In this document: piece after piece, positions 11,101 to 21,287 of the stretch
How the letters are laid out: the number at the start of each line of letters is the position of its first letter
How positions within the stretch are numbered: position 1 is the first letter of the stretch
From: Primula veris
Lineage: Eukaryota; Streptophyta; Magnoliopsida; Ericales; Primulaceae
DNA length: 64,000 nt
Reading direction: 5' to 3'
NCBI GenBank assembly: GCA_963682055.1
Contig: OY821740.1
Location: 43,110,795-43,174,794, forward strand
Position numbers and translations under genes: made by a program
The notes under the pieces: model-generated
Told to the model about the DNA's origin: nothing
Databases searched by the model: none
What the model saw: only the letters and a program-made list of their open reading frames with translations

Positions 11101-12765
11101 TTTTCTCCTTCTCCTCGGTCTTCTTCCCCACTCCATCACCGACTGCTACAGAGGTCATTGACGATCGCTGCCAGTTTCTCCAATGGAGCTCACCAAAATT
11201 ACATTCATAAACACTATAACTCATGTAGACGATAATAGAAGTCAAATCAATACAAAATTAGAGGATTTTCAATGGGCATTATTCGCTATGGCTCCATTGT
11301 TGAGCCTACTGTATCCGTTTTAGGCCTTATTGTACCTCGAGGATATTGCGGATATACGTTAATACTAATATGGGAATTGTAGATATGAGAATTTGGAAAA
11401 CGAACCTTCTATAATCAGGAATGCCGCACTCAGTGCTTATTCCAGCCCCAGTCAAGACAACAAGTTTGGTACTGCATCCAAACAGAGAAGGAAAAAACAG
11501 ACAAATTTCATAGTAAGAGTCGGTTGTTAAGAACGTTAAACATGATACTGAACACCTACAAGTAAAATTCTTCTCGAAATTTTCCATGCGTTGCAGTGTC
11601 ACAAAGATATTTTTGTGAGAAAAATATCAACAAAAAAAAAACAGTTCAACACCACCTTCAAATTCTAACAATTGCATAATCTAAATTGCTCGAAGATTAA
11701 AAGGGAATTTTGTAGAATTTAAAGACCTCTGCTCAAAGAATTGATACAATTGCTCGACATCCTTGGTGCTTGGGGGTTCTGAATCAGGAATAAGCATCTT
11801 GCCTCTTTTTACATTCGACATAACATTTTCTTTACGTGATGATGAAGTACCAGGAAAGGTGATCCGGCATTTCGTTTGTACAAACTTTACTGAGCCTTCA
11901 CGGTATTTCATTAACGGAGCACTGTCTGCACAGCCACAAAATCAAATTAGAAAAATAGAAAATAAATTAATAACCTTGGTAAATACATATACTGAATCAC
12001 TGATATGTGATCTACAGAGACTTGCCTCTTATTAAAGACTGTCTCACTCCCTGCACACAGATAATAGTCTGCACATTCAACAGATAAACATGTGTCATAT
12101 TCAATGTTGCATTGATTAACGACGAGTAGCCACACTACCACAGTCACCGCTATGAGAAATAAATAAAAGTACTGCTTAATTATACCTTGTCTTTGACACA
12201 GAATTTTAAAAAAACAACAAGTTTTTTAGAATGTTCCTGATACTGAGAACATCCGCTTGACAAAGTCACAAAGATATTATATCAGACTTAGTATTCGATA
12301 AATGTTGAATGTGTTTAGCTCATACACCGATACACGCATTGTACACATTAAGCTTGTATAGCTGCAGATTTTAGTAAATAAGCTGGCTTATTTGTGCCTG
12401 ACTAAAACTGGAGTCAATTTACTATAAATCTTCAAGAATTTTCATGTAAGCACCTAAGAAACCAGAAAAACACAGATTTTTAAGCTGCACAACCAGATGC
12501 CATTAAATTCAATAAAAATAAATAATGAAACAAATAACGGGAAAAAATTGCTTAGTTGAATAGTTCCAAACATAGAGGCATTGACTACAACTTATAAAAC
12601 AAGGAAATTGGCAGAGGTTTGAATCAATAAATAACAAAAACAACCAATATACAAAACATGTACTAAATTGGCAGAACACAGAAAAAATAAATTAAATTAA
12701 AAACCCGAAAATAAAAAGACATGGCTTACAGAAATGAAGGGTCTGGGAATCAATCTCAAAGCCAT
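8110..12765 (-). CDS. SRT2: NAD-dependent protein deacylase SRT2 (class II sirtuin, mitochondrial)
   Basis: Eleven exons in transcript order: 12765-12730, 12068-12026, 11925-11727, 11471-11406, 10870-10825, 10297-10137, 9580-9451, 9285-9124, 8896-8769, 8357-8258, 8160-8110. They total 373 residues, the length I recall for Arabidopsis SRT2. The first 30 residues (MALRLIPRPFIS start, many Arg, no acidic residue) look like a mitochondrial presequence. The sirtuin core follows: GAGISTECGIPDYR for NAD binding, the ITQNVD and HGTVY stretch with the catalytic His, zinc Cys pairs CLVCG and CHKCNG, then VLGSSL and AIVNVGRTRADD. Sirtuins remove acyl groups from lysine using NAD. Two introns (10136-9581 and 12025-11926) have donors AG|GCAAGT and are called GC-AG; only this choice at the first keeps phase. 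At the second, a weak GTCTCT donor with a shifted acceptor is also frame-compatible. The short exons 1-2 are the least certain part. Confidence 0.9.
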
Positions 12766-13984
12766 TATAAATTTAGTTTCTTCAATTAATATCACTTCAT
12801 AAATTGGTAGGATTTTCTAATTTCTAGTTTTTCAGGGAGACGGATTTTTCAATTTTTGTGTTGTTGTTTTTTAATGGAAAATTGATTTTTAATTTATGGT
12901 TTAAATGTTAGGTGCGGTGGATTTTAGTTTCCACGTTGCTTTGTCTCCGCCATTAAAAAAAACTTGTAATACTTCAAGTTAAATTACAATTACCGCCGAG
13001 TAAGAATAAGTTATTTATGATTTGGTCCCTATGCTTTAAAAATATAAATTTCTACTCACTTGTTTAGACTTTAGACGCCGAAACATAAAAAGAAATAGAT
13101 TTGTTGACTGTAAAATAGAGAAAAGAATCTGATTTGGAAATGTATGTTTTAAAAAGATAGTTTTATAATATTAGACAAATTGTTAAATGATCCTAAATTG
13201 GTTATCTATTATAGATCAGTTTCTATGGATAGATGTGTTATATACAACACTAAAATGACGGAGTAAAATGCTAATTTTGAAAAATTCTAACCAAAATTCG
13301 TATGGAAAAGAAAGTGGCAGTTTTCTTTCAAAATTGGACACGAAACCGATTAAGAGAAAGTACATATGTAAGGGTATTGGTGAAGATATAAGCAAAGAAG
13401 GATACGATGTGTTGAGTTTACGAGAGGATTAAATGAAGATAAATATAATGGAAAGCGTCCAGACAGAGTTGACCAAGTAGTCGTCTGAAAATCAACACCA
13501 GTGTCGTCTTTAACATTTTGGAGAACCTGATCGAAATAAAAAAAGTGGCTTTAATTAAGAGCATTTCAATTTTTATTATATAATATTTTTTGGAATTTGT
13601 TTTATTTCAATTATATTTTGTGTCTTGAGTTATTTAGTTAGACTGGTCTTGTTATTTTTGGCTTCACGTGTGGGTTACATAGATAATTTAAATATTATAA
13701 GAGTCAAATAGTTATTTCTTATAAGAGTAAAATAGTTATTTCTTACAATACGTGAGATTGTTGCTTTTTCTTCATAAAAGTATGGGGCTTAGTTAATTTT
13801 TAAGAAAACTAGATGGTCAATTGTGTAAATTTGTACACCCACTAACCTACAGCCTTCTTTCTCATCACAATTACATAATCACTCCTGCTTTTAGCTTAGT
13901 ACTTGTTTGTAATTATTATATTATACCATATGGGAATTACTACTAGCGACCAATCCGCTATATGACTGATTCACAAACCGTTTG

Positions 13985-13988
<4 letters not shown>

Positions 13989-14015
<27 letters not shown>
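13989..14015. repeat. Poly(A) tract
   Basis: An uninterrupted run of about 27 A. It could be the tail scar of a retroposon, but I found no LINE or SINE body beside it and no flanking target duplication. Confidence 0.75.
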
Positions 14016-14273
14016 TAATATCTAAGTTTATGATATATTATGCCTCCCTAGGGTTCTATATTTTTATTTGAGTTTTAGTGTGTTGTACAATCTGTTTTTA
14101 ATTTATTAAATTATAATTTGTTAAAAATAGAAAAAATAAATTAATTATTGAAAAACATCATCTAACCATCTATTTTCTAATCTAACGGTGGTTAAGGTGA
14201 CTATACCATAAACAGTCAAATAACGTGACTGTTACAAAGAGACACTCATATCATATATTTTATATATAATTGC

Positions 14274-14275
<2 letters not shown>

Positions 14276-14314
<39 letters not shown>

Positions 14315-14315
14315 A
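14276..14315. repeat. (TA)n microsatellite
   Basis: A nearly pure TA dinucleotide tract, interrupted once by CA. It generates a spurious ATG-initiated frame to the right. Confidence 0.9.
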
Positions 14316-14898
14316 TAAAAAAAAGTCCCCTCAACAAGTGGAGACCCAAATCCTTCATGGATTGGCTACTCCAGCCGTTGGTGATCAACACCACCACCGA
14401 TGAGTTTGTTGTGTTGTGGACCCGAATTCAGATAATCAATGGAAGAAAAATATTGGTGGTGGTAGCGGTGAGGATGGTGAAAGATACATCCATTACGAGA
14501 ATTCATTGCGATAAATGAGACTGACACGATGATGGAGCGGAAGAAATGGGTTGATATGAGAGTAGCGAAAGGTTAATTAACAAATACCTTTTTTTTTTCA
14601 TTTAAAAAAAAAGTATTTGGAACACAAATACACACCACTTCAAATCATGATTCAAATCGAGACGCCCACAAAGTGTTTATTTCAAAGAATAAACAAACAT
14701 TATTATTTTTTATAATCAGTAACACCTTATCATGTAGTAAACCCACTCTTTAAACGCAGAAAATCAAACTCTGGTAACGAATGTTGTATTTCTAAGGGTG
14801 TCATTTGTCAACCGTCTGTACTAAGCTAATATCTAAAAAATAATACTCCGTATGGTATAAACAATAGTTTACAAACTTAGAAAAGGTTACAAAAATAG

Positions 14899-15582
14899 TG
14901 GCGAGCTTGATTTTCTTCCCAACCTCGATTTAATCAACTTCGCGTCGGCTCCGATCTTCCAAGGCGGTCAGGTATGCTTCGGCGGTCAGGTGGTCTTCGT
15001 GCCTGCACAAAGAACGAACAGGGGCCCGGGGTTGTTGCCGGGTTTTCTCTCTCCAACGATCAAGTCAGTATCGGTGTTAACTGAAAGTAGGAATATAGTT
15101 AAGGATGAGGGTCCGGGCCGGTTACAGGTCGTTGTATCGAGTGGTACAGATAGTGTTCAGGGGGTCCGGGTTGTTTAAGCTTTATCTCTCCTCTCTCTTT
15201 TTCTGTCCCCCTACTAAGTGGTATTAGTGGGGGTATTTATAGTGTGATCAGAGGCGTATTAGCCCTTGGATCACTGTACTGTAAGATGTTGATCCAACGG
15301 CGTCAGAGTCATTTATGACTCTGACAAGGGTACTGTCCTTTCCCGGGGCCCACAGGAGGTGTCCTGTGATTGGGCCACGTCGGTGAAACGTCAGGAGGGT
15401 CCCCCAAGGGAGCAGCAGCATTAATTGGGGAAGCGTACTCGACACGCTTCTTTGGGCCGGCCTCAGCACGGCTCGGCCCTCCCAATCCGGGGCGTCGCAT
15501 CGTTCAGGGTTGATGAGGCCCGGACAGCCCGCTTTGGGGGCGTTATTGCCCCGGACGAGGGGATGCTGACATTCCCTCACCA
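14899..15582 (-). mobile_element. Solo LTR with 5-bp target duplication
   Basis: A GC-rich island of 684 bp stands out from AT-rich surroundings. Read on the minus strand it begins TGGTGAGGGAATGTCAGC and ends AAGCTCGCCA, so it has the TG...CA ends and short inverted termini (TGGYGAG) of an LTR. The pentamer AATAG lies directly on each side (14894-14898 and 15583-15587). A promoter-like CTATAAATACCCCC sits inside at 15229-15242 (minus), followed by a pyrimidine/purine-rich leader, as in a U3/R boundary. No PBS, PPT or coding sequence adjoins it, so it is the product of LTR-LTR recombination. The superfamily (gypsy or copia) cannot be told. Frames inside it on the minus strand (15248-15583) are not genes. 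Confidence 0.85.
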
Positions 15583-15587
15583 AATAG

Positions 15588-16743
15588 TATAGTAGTTTAC
15601 AAACTATAAGATCACGTGGGTGGCCATGTTAAATGTTTTTATTTTTAACTTGATAAATAGATATAAAATGAATATATAAACTCTATATATACATGTTAAA
15701 ATTAGTATGAATTTACACTCTATATTGACACACTTTATTTTCAACTATAAAATATATTTTATATTATTCATTCTAACATATTACATTGTTATATATTATT
15801 ATTGCCTATTTTGGAGTACAATATTAAAATACCAATAATAGTATATAATAAATTTATCAAAATTAATTTATACGGCCAACACAACATTGCTAACTTATTT
15901 TTTATATTTATCATGAAAGTTATAGAGATATTAAATTTATAGGGCCACATAAGCTCTTAACAAGACCATTACAACACTAAAATTAAACTTTTACTATAAT
16001 AAAACACTAACATAGGATATAAACCATGTATCGGAGATGCTCTAAAATGTCATTTCAAAAAAAGAAATAGAAATGTGAAATACAAATGCTTCCTACGGTA
16101 GTATCATTCTATTGTAATAAGTTAACTCAAGTCAAATAAAGCTGTCCAATTTAGCCATTTTTTTTCCAAAAATATCACTATACCTTTATATTAATTATAA
16201 TAATACTATACTCTCATAAAAATATAAAAAATAAAAAATAATAAAATTATTTATCACTGTTTCAACCCTAAACATTCTTTTGCCGCCACATACAACCGCC
16301 GGGTCACTGTTATACGAAAACGGCAGGTGCGACTAAAATGAAAAGAATCGGTCAACTGGTGTGATGGGGCATTATTAGCCGACTCTTATGAACCTACAAG
16401 AAACTACTTAAAAAATGACGCAAGCAATGACACTAACAACCACGCCATGCCAAAAACAGCACCGCACGTGCCATCTCATCCACTTAAAACAAAACACGTC
16501 TAACTTGTCGACTAACACTTGTGACCCAAGTATTTGTTTATTTTAATAAATGGACCAAGTTCATCCCCCACGTGCATATATATCTACATCGACTGTTTAT
16601 GGAGTATATATATCATGTAGTCTCTAGGTTCCATTCATACTACTACTAGAAGAAATTAGAATATTAAATAAAAACAGGAGCGAGAAAATAAGTGGTGGTA
16701 ATTTTTTTAAAAAAAGGTTTTTATTCAATAAAACGTTACTACT
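15588..16743. other. Intergenic region and promoter of the NAC gene
   Basis: AT-rich from 15588 to about 16250 with nothing recognisable. The last 300 bases hold G-box and TATA motifs, listed separately. No open reading frame of note. Confidence 0.6.
16465..16584 (+). promoter_or_regulatory. Candidate promoter of the NAC gene: two G-boxes and a TATA box
   Basis: Perfect CACGTG hexamers occur at 16465-16470 and 16569-16574, with a further ACGT core in AACACGTC near 16494. A TATATAT box follows at about 16576-16583, some 160 bases before the start codon. CACGTG with flanking C or A is the core of abscisic-acid and light response elements bound by bZIP and bHLH factors. ATAF-type NAC genes are known to be stress and ABA inducible, so the motifs fit, but function is inferred. 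Confidence 0.5.
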
Positions 16744-17286
16744 ATGAGTAAAAATGAGAGTGAAATAATGAATTTACCAGCGGGGTTTAGATTTCATCCG
16801 ACGGATGAGGAGCTAGTGATGCACTATTTGTTGAAAAGATGCGCATCCCACACGATTAGTGTCCCTTTTATTGCTGAGATTGATCTCTACAAGTTTGATC
16901 CTTGGCACCTCCCTGGTTTGTTTTTTATTTATTTATTTATTTCCCTTTCTTAATTTTATTACAATGATTTTTCTTTATTTAGTTTCAAGTAAAAGAGCAT
17001 TTTCTGTGTACCCAAATGACTTATTGTGTTGTTTGGGTGTTTTAATTCACTTTTCAAACATTTAGTAATTTACATGATTGATTCAGTCACTTACTCCTTT
17101 TTTGGGTTACTTGTTCATCATCTTTGTATTATTATTTTTATATCTATATCTATATGTAATGTGTTTTAGAAAGCGAAAACTTTGTTAAAGCGTATTTGCA
17201 AGAGCTTTTAACGGCCTGTAAGGCGGAAACACCAGATTTTTAAGCTTTGAATCGAGCTTTTTACTATGAAGCCAACTTTTTTAAAC

Positions 17287-17318
<32 letters not shown>

Positions 17319-18864
17319 ATATAAATATTTATACAAAATTGGTTTTAGTTTATTGTCATAGATGGCACTGATCAAGTGATCAATCCTTACTACTTATTCT
17401 GATTTAGTTAAATATGGGAAACGAAGAATTTTCTAAATCATTAATACTTTTATCATAAAAAGTACTAAAGTAGCATTCTTCCAGCTCCAGAACCTGTTTA
17501 GGGTTGTAAATAGGAGTCTATTTTTGCGATTTATTGAACAAGTGTTCATTCAAGAAAAAATAGGGTTAAATATTTTAATTCTTCAAGAATAGTGGCAATT
17601 TAGAAGTTTCTGAAGGAGATTTCTGGAATAATTTTGATCAGGTTTGGCAACGTATGGCGAAAAAGAGTGGTACTTTTTCTCACCAAGAGACAGAAAATAT
17701 CCCAACGGTTCAAGACCAAACCGGGCGGCTGGATCGGGCTATTGGAAGGCTACCGGTGCAGATAAACCCATTGGGCTGCCAAAGTCGGTTGGGATTAAAA
17801 AGGCTTTAGTGTTTTATGCTGGAAAAGCCCCTAGAGGGGTTAAGACTAATTGGATCATGCACGAATACCGCCTCGCTAATGTGGATCGTTCCGCTGGGAA
17901 GACAAAAAATTTAAGGGTAAGCACCCTTGATCATATCCGCAAACATAAATTTATGGACTAATGTTTGCTTAGTTGAGCAACTTAATTGGTTGATGAAATT
18001 TTATAGCTTCATAATACCAACCAATGATCATTTACTGATATATTTGAATTACTCAACTCTAGAATGACTGTTTACACCCCCACATCTAGCGCTTTCCTTT
18101 TACTAGCGAATAAATTCCGATTACATTGAGTTTATTTACTCAAACGATAACATTTGAATCCTACAGTATGAAGTATACAATCTACGAACTGTTTTATGCA
18201 GTAAATTCTATAGTTTCCGTATACTTGGGTTAGTTAAAAGTTAAAACACATAAATATGAGTATATGACTATCTATAAAATATCATCTATTTCTTTGGTTT
18301 TTCCAGTTTTGCTTTAAGTAGCTCCTAAACATAATACAATTTTTCTTGTCTAATGTTTTTTGGAAATGCTACAATGTACAAATCCATCTAATATATGTTT
18401 TCTTCCTTATGCAGCTTGATGATTGGGTATTATGCCGCATCTACAACAAAAAGGGCATTATTGAGAAGCACTATATTGGCAAAAATAGCCCCGAACCAGA
18501 AATGGAGGAACAAAAGCCAGACATTTCATCAATATACAATCCAGTTCCATCTCCTTTGGCACGTCATCAACCATCTGAAACATCAGCATTGGAAAGCGAT
18601 TTCTTCCGTTTTGAGACTTCTGACTCAATACCCATGTTACATACGGACTCCAGCGGATCCGATCATGTGACCTCTACAGATATTACAAACGAGAAAGAGG
18701 TCCAGAGCCAGCATAGCCCTTTCTGGAGTGATTTTGAACAAGCCCTCGATTTTGACTCAAATTACATCAACAACACTTCTTTGAATGACCCTTTTGCCAA
18801 TAAATTTCAGTTTCAAATGGACCGGATATCTTCCTTTGAAGATATGTCGTTCTTCTACTCATAG
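16744..18864 (+). CDS. ATAF1: NAC-domain transcription factor, ATAF1/NAC002 subgroup
   Basis: Three exons, 16744-16915, 17642-17916 and 18415-18864, give 298 residues. The NAC domain covers about residues 9-160 with all five subdomains: A ([15 protein letters not shown]), B ([12 protein letters not shown]), C ([15 protein letters not shown] and [12 protein letters not shown]), D ([22 protein letters not shown]) and E ([14 protein letters not shown]). The two intron positions are the standard NAC ones. The C-terminal activation region contains [15 protein letters not shown], which resembles the stretch I recall from ATAF1, and many acidic and Ser residues. ATAF factors are nuclear regulators of drought, wounding and ABA responses that bind CGT[AG]/CACG sites. 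[23 protein letters not shown] places it in the ATAF clade, not the NAM/CUC or VND clades. The exact orthologue (NAC002, NAC032, NAC081 or NAC102) cannot be told. Confidence 0.92.
17286..17322. repeat. (TA)n(GT)n microsatellite in NAC intron 1
   Basis: Consecutive TA and GT dinucleotide runs inside the first NAC intron, with no likely effect on splice sites. Confidence 0.85.
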
Positions 18865-20363
18865 AAGCTTTGCAGATGACCCTTTTATCCATTAGTTTTG
18901 GTTTCCTCCTTTCCTTTATAATTTGTTGAAATTCTTTGAACGGTAAAGATTGGGTGCTTTTGGTCGTGCAAGGGTTACCTATTCAACATCTATGGGTTAG
19001 TCAAGCCAGTGGTTAACCTAGATAGTAAATTCAAGTGTTAGAAAATTCAACCATTGTAAATACTTGATCGTTTGATCAGTATTGCGTTCCACGGTAAACG
19101 TCTAGACTTCTAGTTGTTGGATACAGACATTTTTATATGCGATTATGGTACGAGGTTATAAGGGGATATTTTGTTATCGTCAATAAATATTGGTTGGTCA
19201 GATCAGTCGTAGTCTAGACAGCTGATTCAAATGCTGATATTCTTCAATGGATATTCTCATATTCAGATTTGCAGTTTGTAAGATTATTATTATTATTATT
19301 TGGATTTATTGTTTAAGTACTTATTATATTTCAGAAGGAAAAGTCTTCTCAAGAAGACTAGTTGTTGGATGTTGACAATTCCAGGAAATGTATTTTGTAC
19401 AGTAAATGAATGAATACGGACTATTCTCTGCCTTTGCATAAGCTTTTTGCTGGCGAACAATTTAAGTTCTTTTAAGTTGTAATTTGTCAATCAATATGAT
19501 CCAAACTCAAATCACTGCAACAACCCATTTTTCAAATCCTAAGTTTGCAAAGCCACAAATGAAAGTAAATTAGTTTTACTCGTAGTTGAAATCAACATGA
19601 CATAACAGCAAACGCGATGTTGTCAACCGTCATTTCTCAGCATTTCGAACTATTCATCAAGTTCACAGAGTTCTGCCCATTTTCTATTGTTTCTTAGAAC
19701 CTTAGACAAATTTAAAATAACTTTCTATATTATTCTCCAAAAGTTATCAAGCAGTTATTGTAACCTTCTCTCGCATTTTGTTCAAAGAAACTGCAACTGG
19801 AACAAAAAATAAATCGGTTGTTCGTCCATGACTATGAGAAAATGAAACTTTGATACATGATATCAAAGCTCATAGTAGGATTAAAAAATTGTTTAAACGG
19901 AGTACTAGACTAGAGTAGGGAATAAGTCCGCTCACTTGTTAGCAAATTTTGCGAGACCTAGTAGTGATGTAAATGGTAATCATTTTGTACGGCCTCGAGT
20001 CCATACTTCGGGAGAATTCTTTTAACATGCAAATCATGTTTCCCTACTTTTCAGTTCCGGTTTATTGTTCCTTGATTCTGCTATTTTACGAAAACTCTAA
20101 ATTTTGGTAAAGAACTTTCGTCTCAGGTTGCGTGATCACTTGCCGCTTTCCATTTCAGTTTCAGGTAGTCGCATCCCGTTTTCCCCCTCAATTATTATTG
20201 TCCCCAGTCCTGACTATTGTTTTTATGATGCTGCTAGCCTTGTTATGCAGATGTGCTCCATTTATTTAAAAAGGACCCATTTTGACTTAAAATCTTCCTT
20301 TTATAACTAAACTTGATTTTACCCTGTTTAGTAGCTCAGTTGTGAAAATTCCCTGCTTGTTTG
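18865..20363. other. Intergenic region between NAC and GDPDL genes
   Basis: It contains the NAC 3' UTR and AT-rich sequence. Frames at 19296-19490 and 20104-20310 are short and resemble no family. No repeat structure was noted. Confidence 0.55.
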
Positions 20364-21287
20364 TTTATATATATGTAGAGATAGAGCTGCAGAAACCACT
20401 CCAAAGCGTGTGTTAGAACTTAGAAGAGCCAATGCTAATTCACTACTTTTGCGGTGAATCCTAAAAATAAGACTTAGTCCAAACCACTAATTTTAGCAAA
20501 TCTTTGAGAAAATTTAGGGCACAAGTCAAAATGGGAGGTTATACAAAACCATACATTTATTCTCCACCGTTCCTTTCTCCACCACCATTATTCATTTTTG
20601 GTAAAAACAACTTTCTCTCTTTTTTTTTACAACCCTCTTTATCATTTCCATTTTTTCCACATTTTTTGTGCTCAATGTTCCTGTTCCATGCCTCCCTTTC
20701 ACAAGTATGTCTCTTTTTCTTCATTGGGTATTCATAGAATTATAATTGTAAGCTGAATTAAATTTGTGAAGATTTTTTGTAATGGAAAAAAGGGGTTCTT
20801 TTTTAGTTTTGTTTTCCATGTTATGTTGATGTTTTTGTAATCATGTGGGTATAGATATGAAAGTAGAATTTCTATTTCCTCCACTTATGTATAGATTGTT
20901 GAATGTCTCGTTTTCAATTTTGTGCGTTTGAAGAAGAAAAGAACTGACTAAAACCGAAAGATGATAATTTATTTGCATGAAACAAAAGGTAATACATGTG
21001 ATTAGATGCTAATTGGTCATGATATACAGAACTCAGAAACATTTGAGGGGAAAACAAATGAAACGACTGAAAATGGAACATTCAACCAATCAATAAATTA
21101 TGTAAGTAGAGAATACAAAAAGTACTAATTTCACATTTGCAACGGAAAGACGAAATAAAATGATTTCGCCAACTAGTACTATCTAATAGGTCTAAGAGCA
21201 ATACAATGTGGAAGTGTTATTATCTGTATTCAAAGTTTGTTATCTGAAGTTGCTTACATTGTCTATTAGGTGCAGGATTTACGGAAA
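20364..21287 (+). promoter_or_regulatory. Promoter and probable intron-containing leader of the GDPDL gene
   Basis: A TATA-type tract TTTATATATATG lies at 20364-20375. A long pyrimidine-rich stretch (about 20560-20700) looks like a 5' UTR and ends at a donor (CACAA|GTATGT, GT at 20705). An acceptor (GTGCAG) ends at 21275, 12 bases before the ATG I use. If this 571-base intron is removed, an upstream ATG at 20675 comes in frame with the main one and would add 14 residues (MFLFHASLSQDLRK). I keep the downstream ATG because it directly begins a normal secretion signal. Confidence 0.45.

Larger units (their letters stand above)
12766..14893. other. Intergenic region upstream of SRT2
   Basis: AT-rich sequence with no gene I can support. 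It holds the SRT2 promoter at its left edge, a poly(A) run near 13989-14015 and a (TA)n microsatellite at 14276-14315. A frame at 14270-14518 begins inside that microsatellite and is not credible as a gene. Confidence 0.6.

Noticed and set aside
13989..14015. Poly(A) run as the tail of a processed pseudogene or LINE
   Set aside because: No coding remnant lies upstream and no target duplication flanks it.
14270..14518. 82-codon plus-strand frame
   Set aside because: It starts inside the (TA)n microsatellite, has a Tyr/Ile repeat start and no family resemblance. It is treated as chance.
15248..15583. Two overlapping GC-rich minus-strand frames (111 and 63 codons) and a plus frame at 14990-15178
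   Set aside because: They fall wholly inside the solo LTR, whose ends and target duplication explain the segment. GC-rich DNA is naturally poor in stops.
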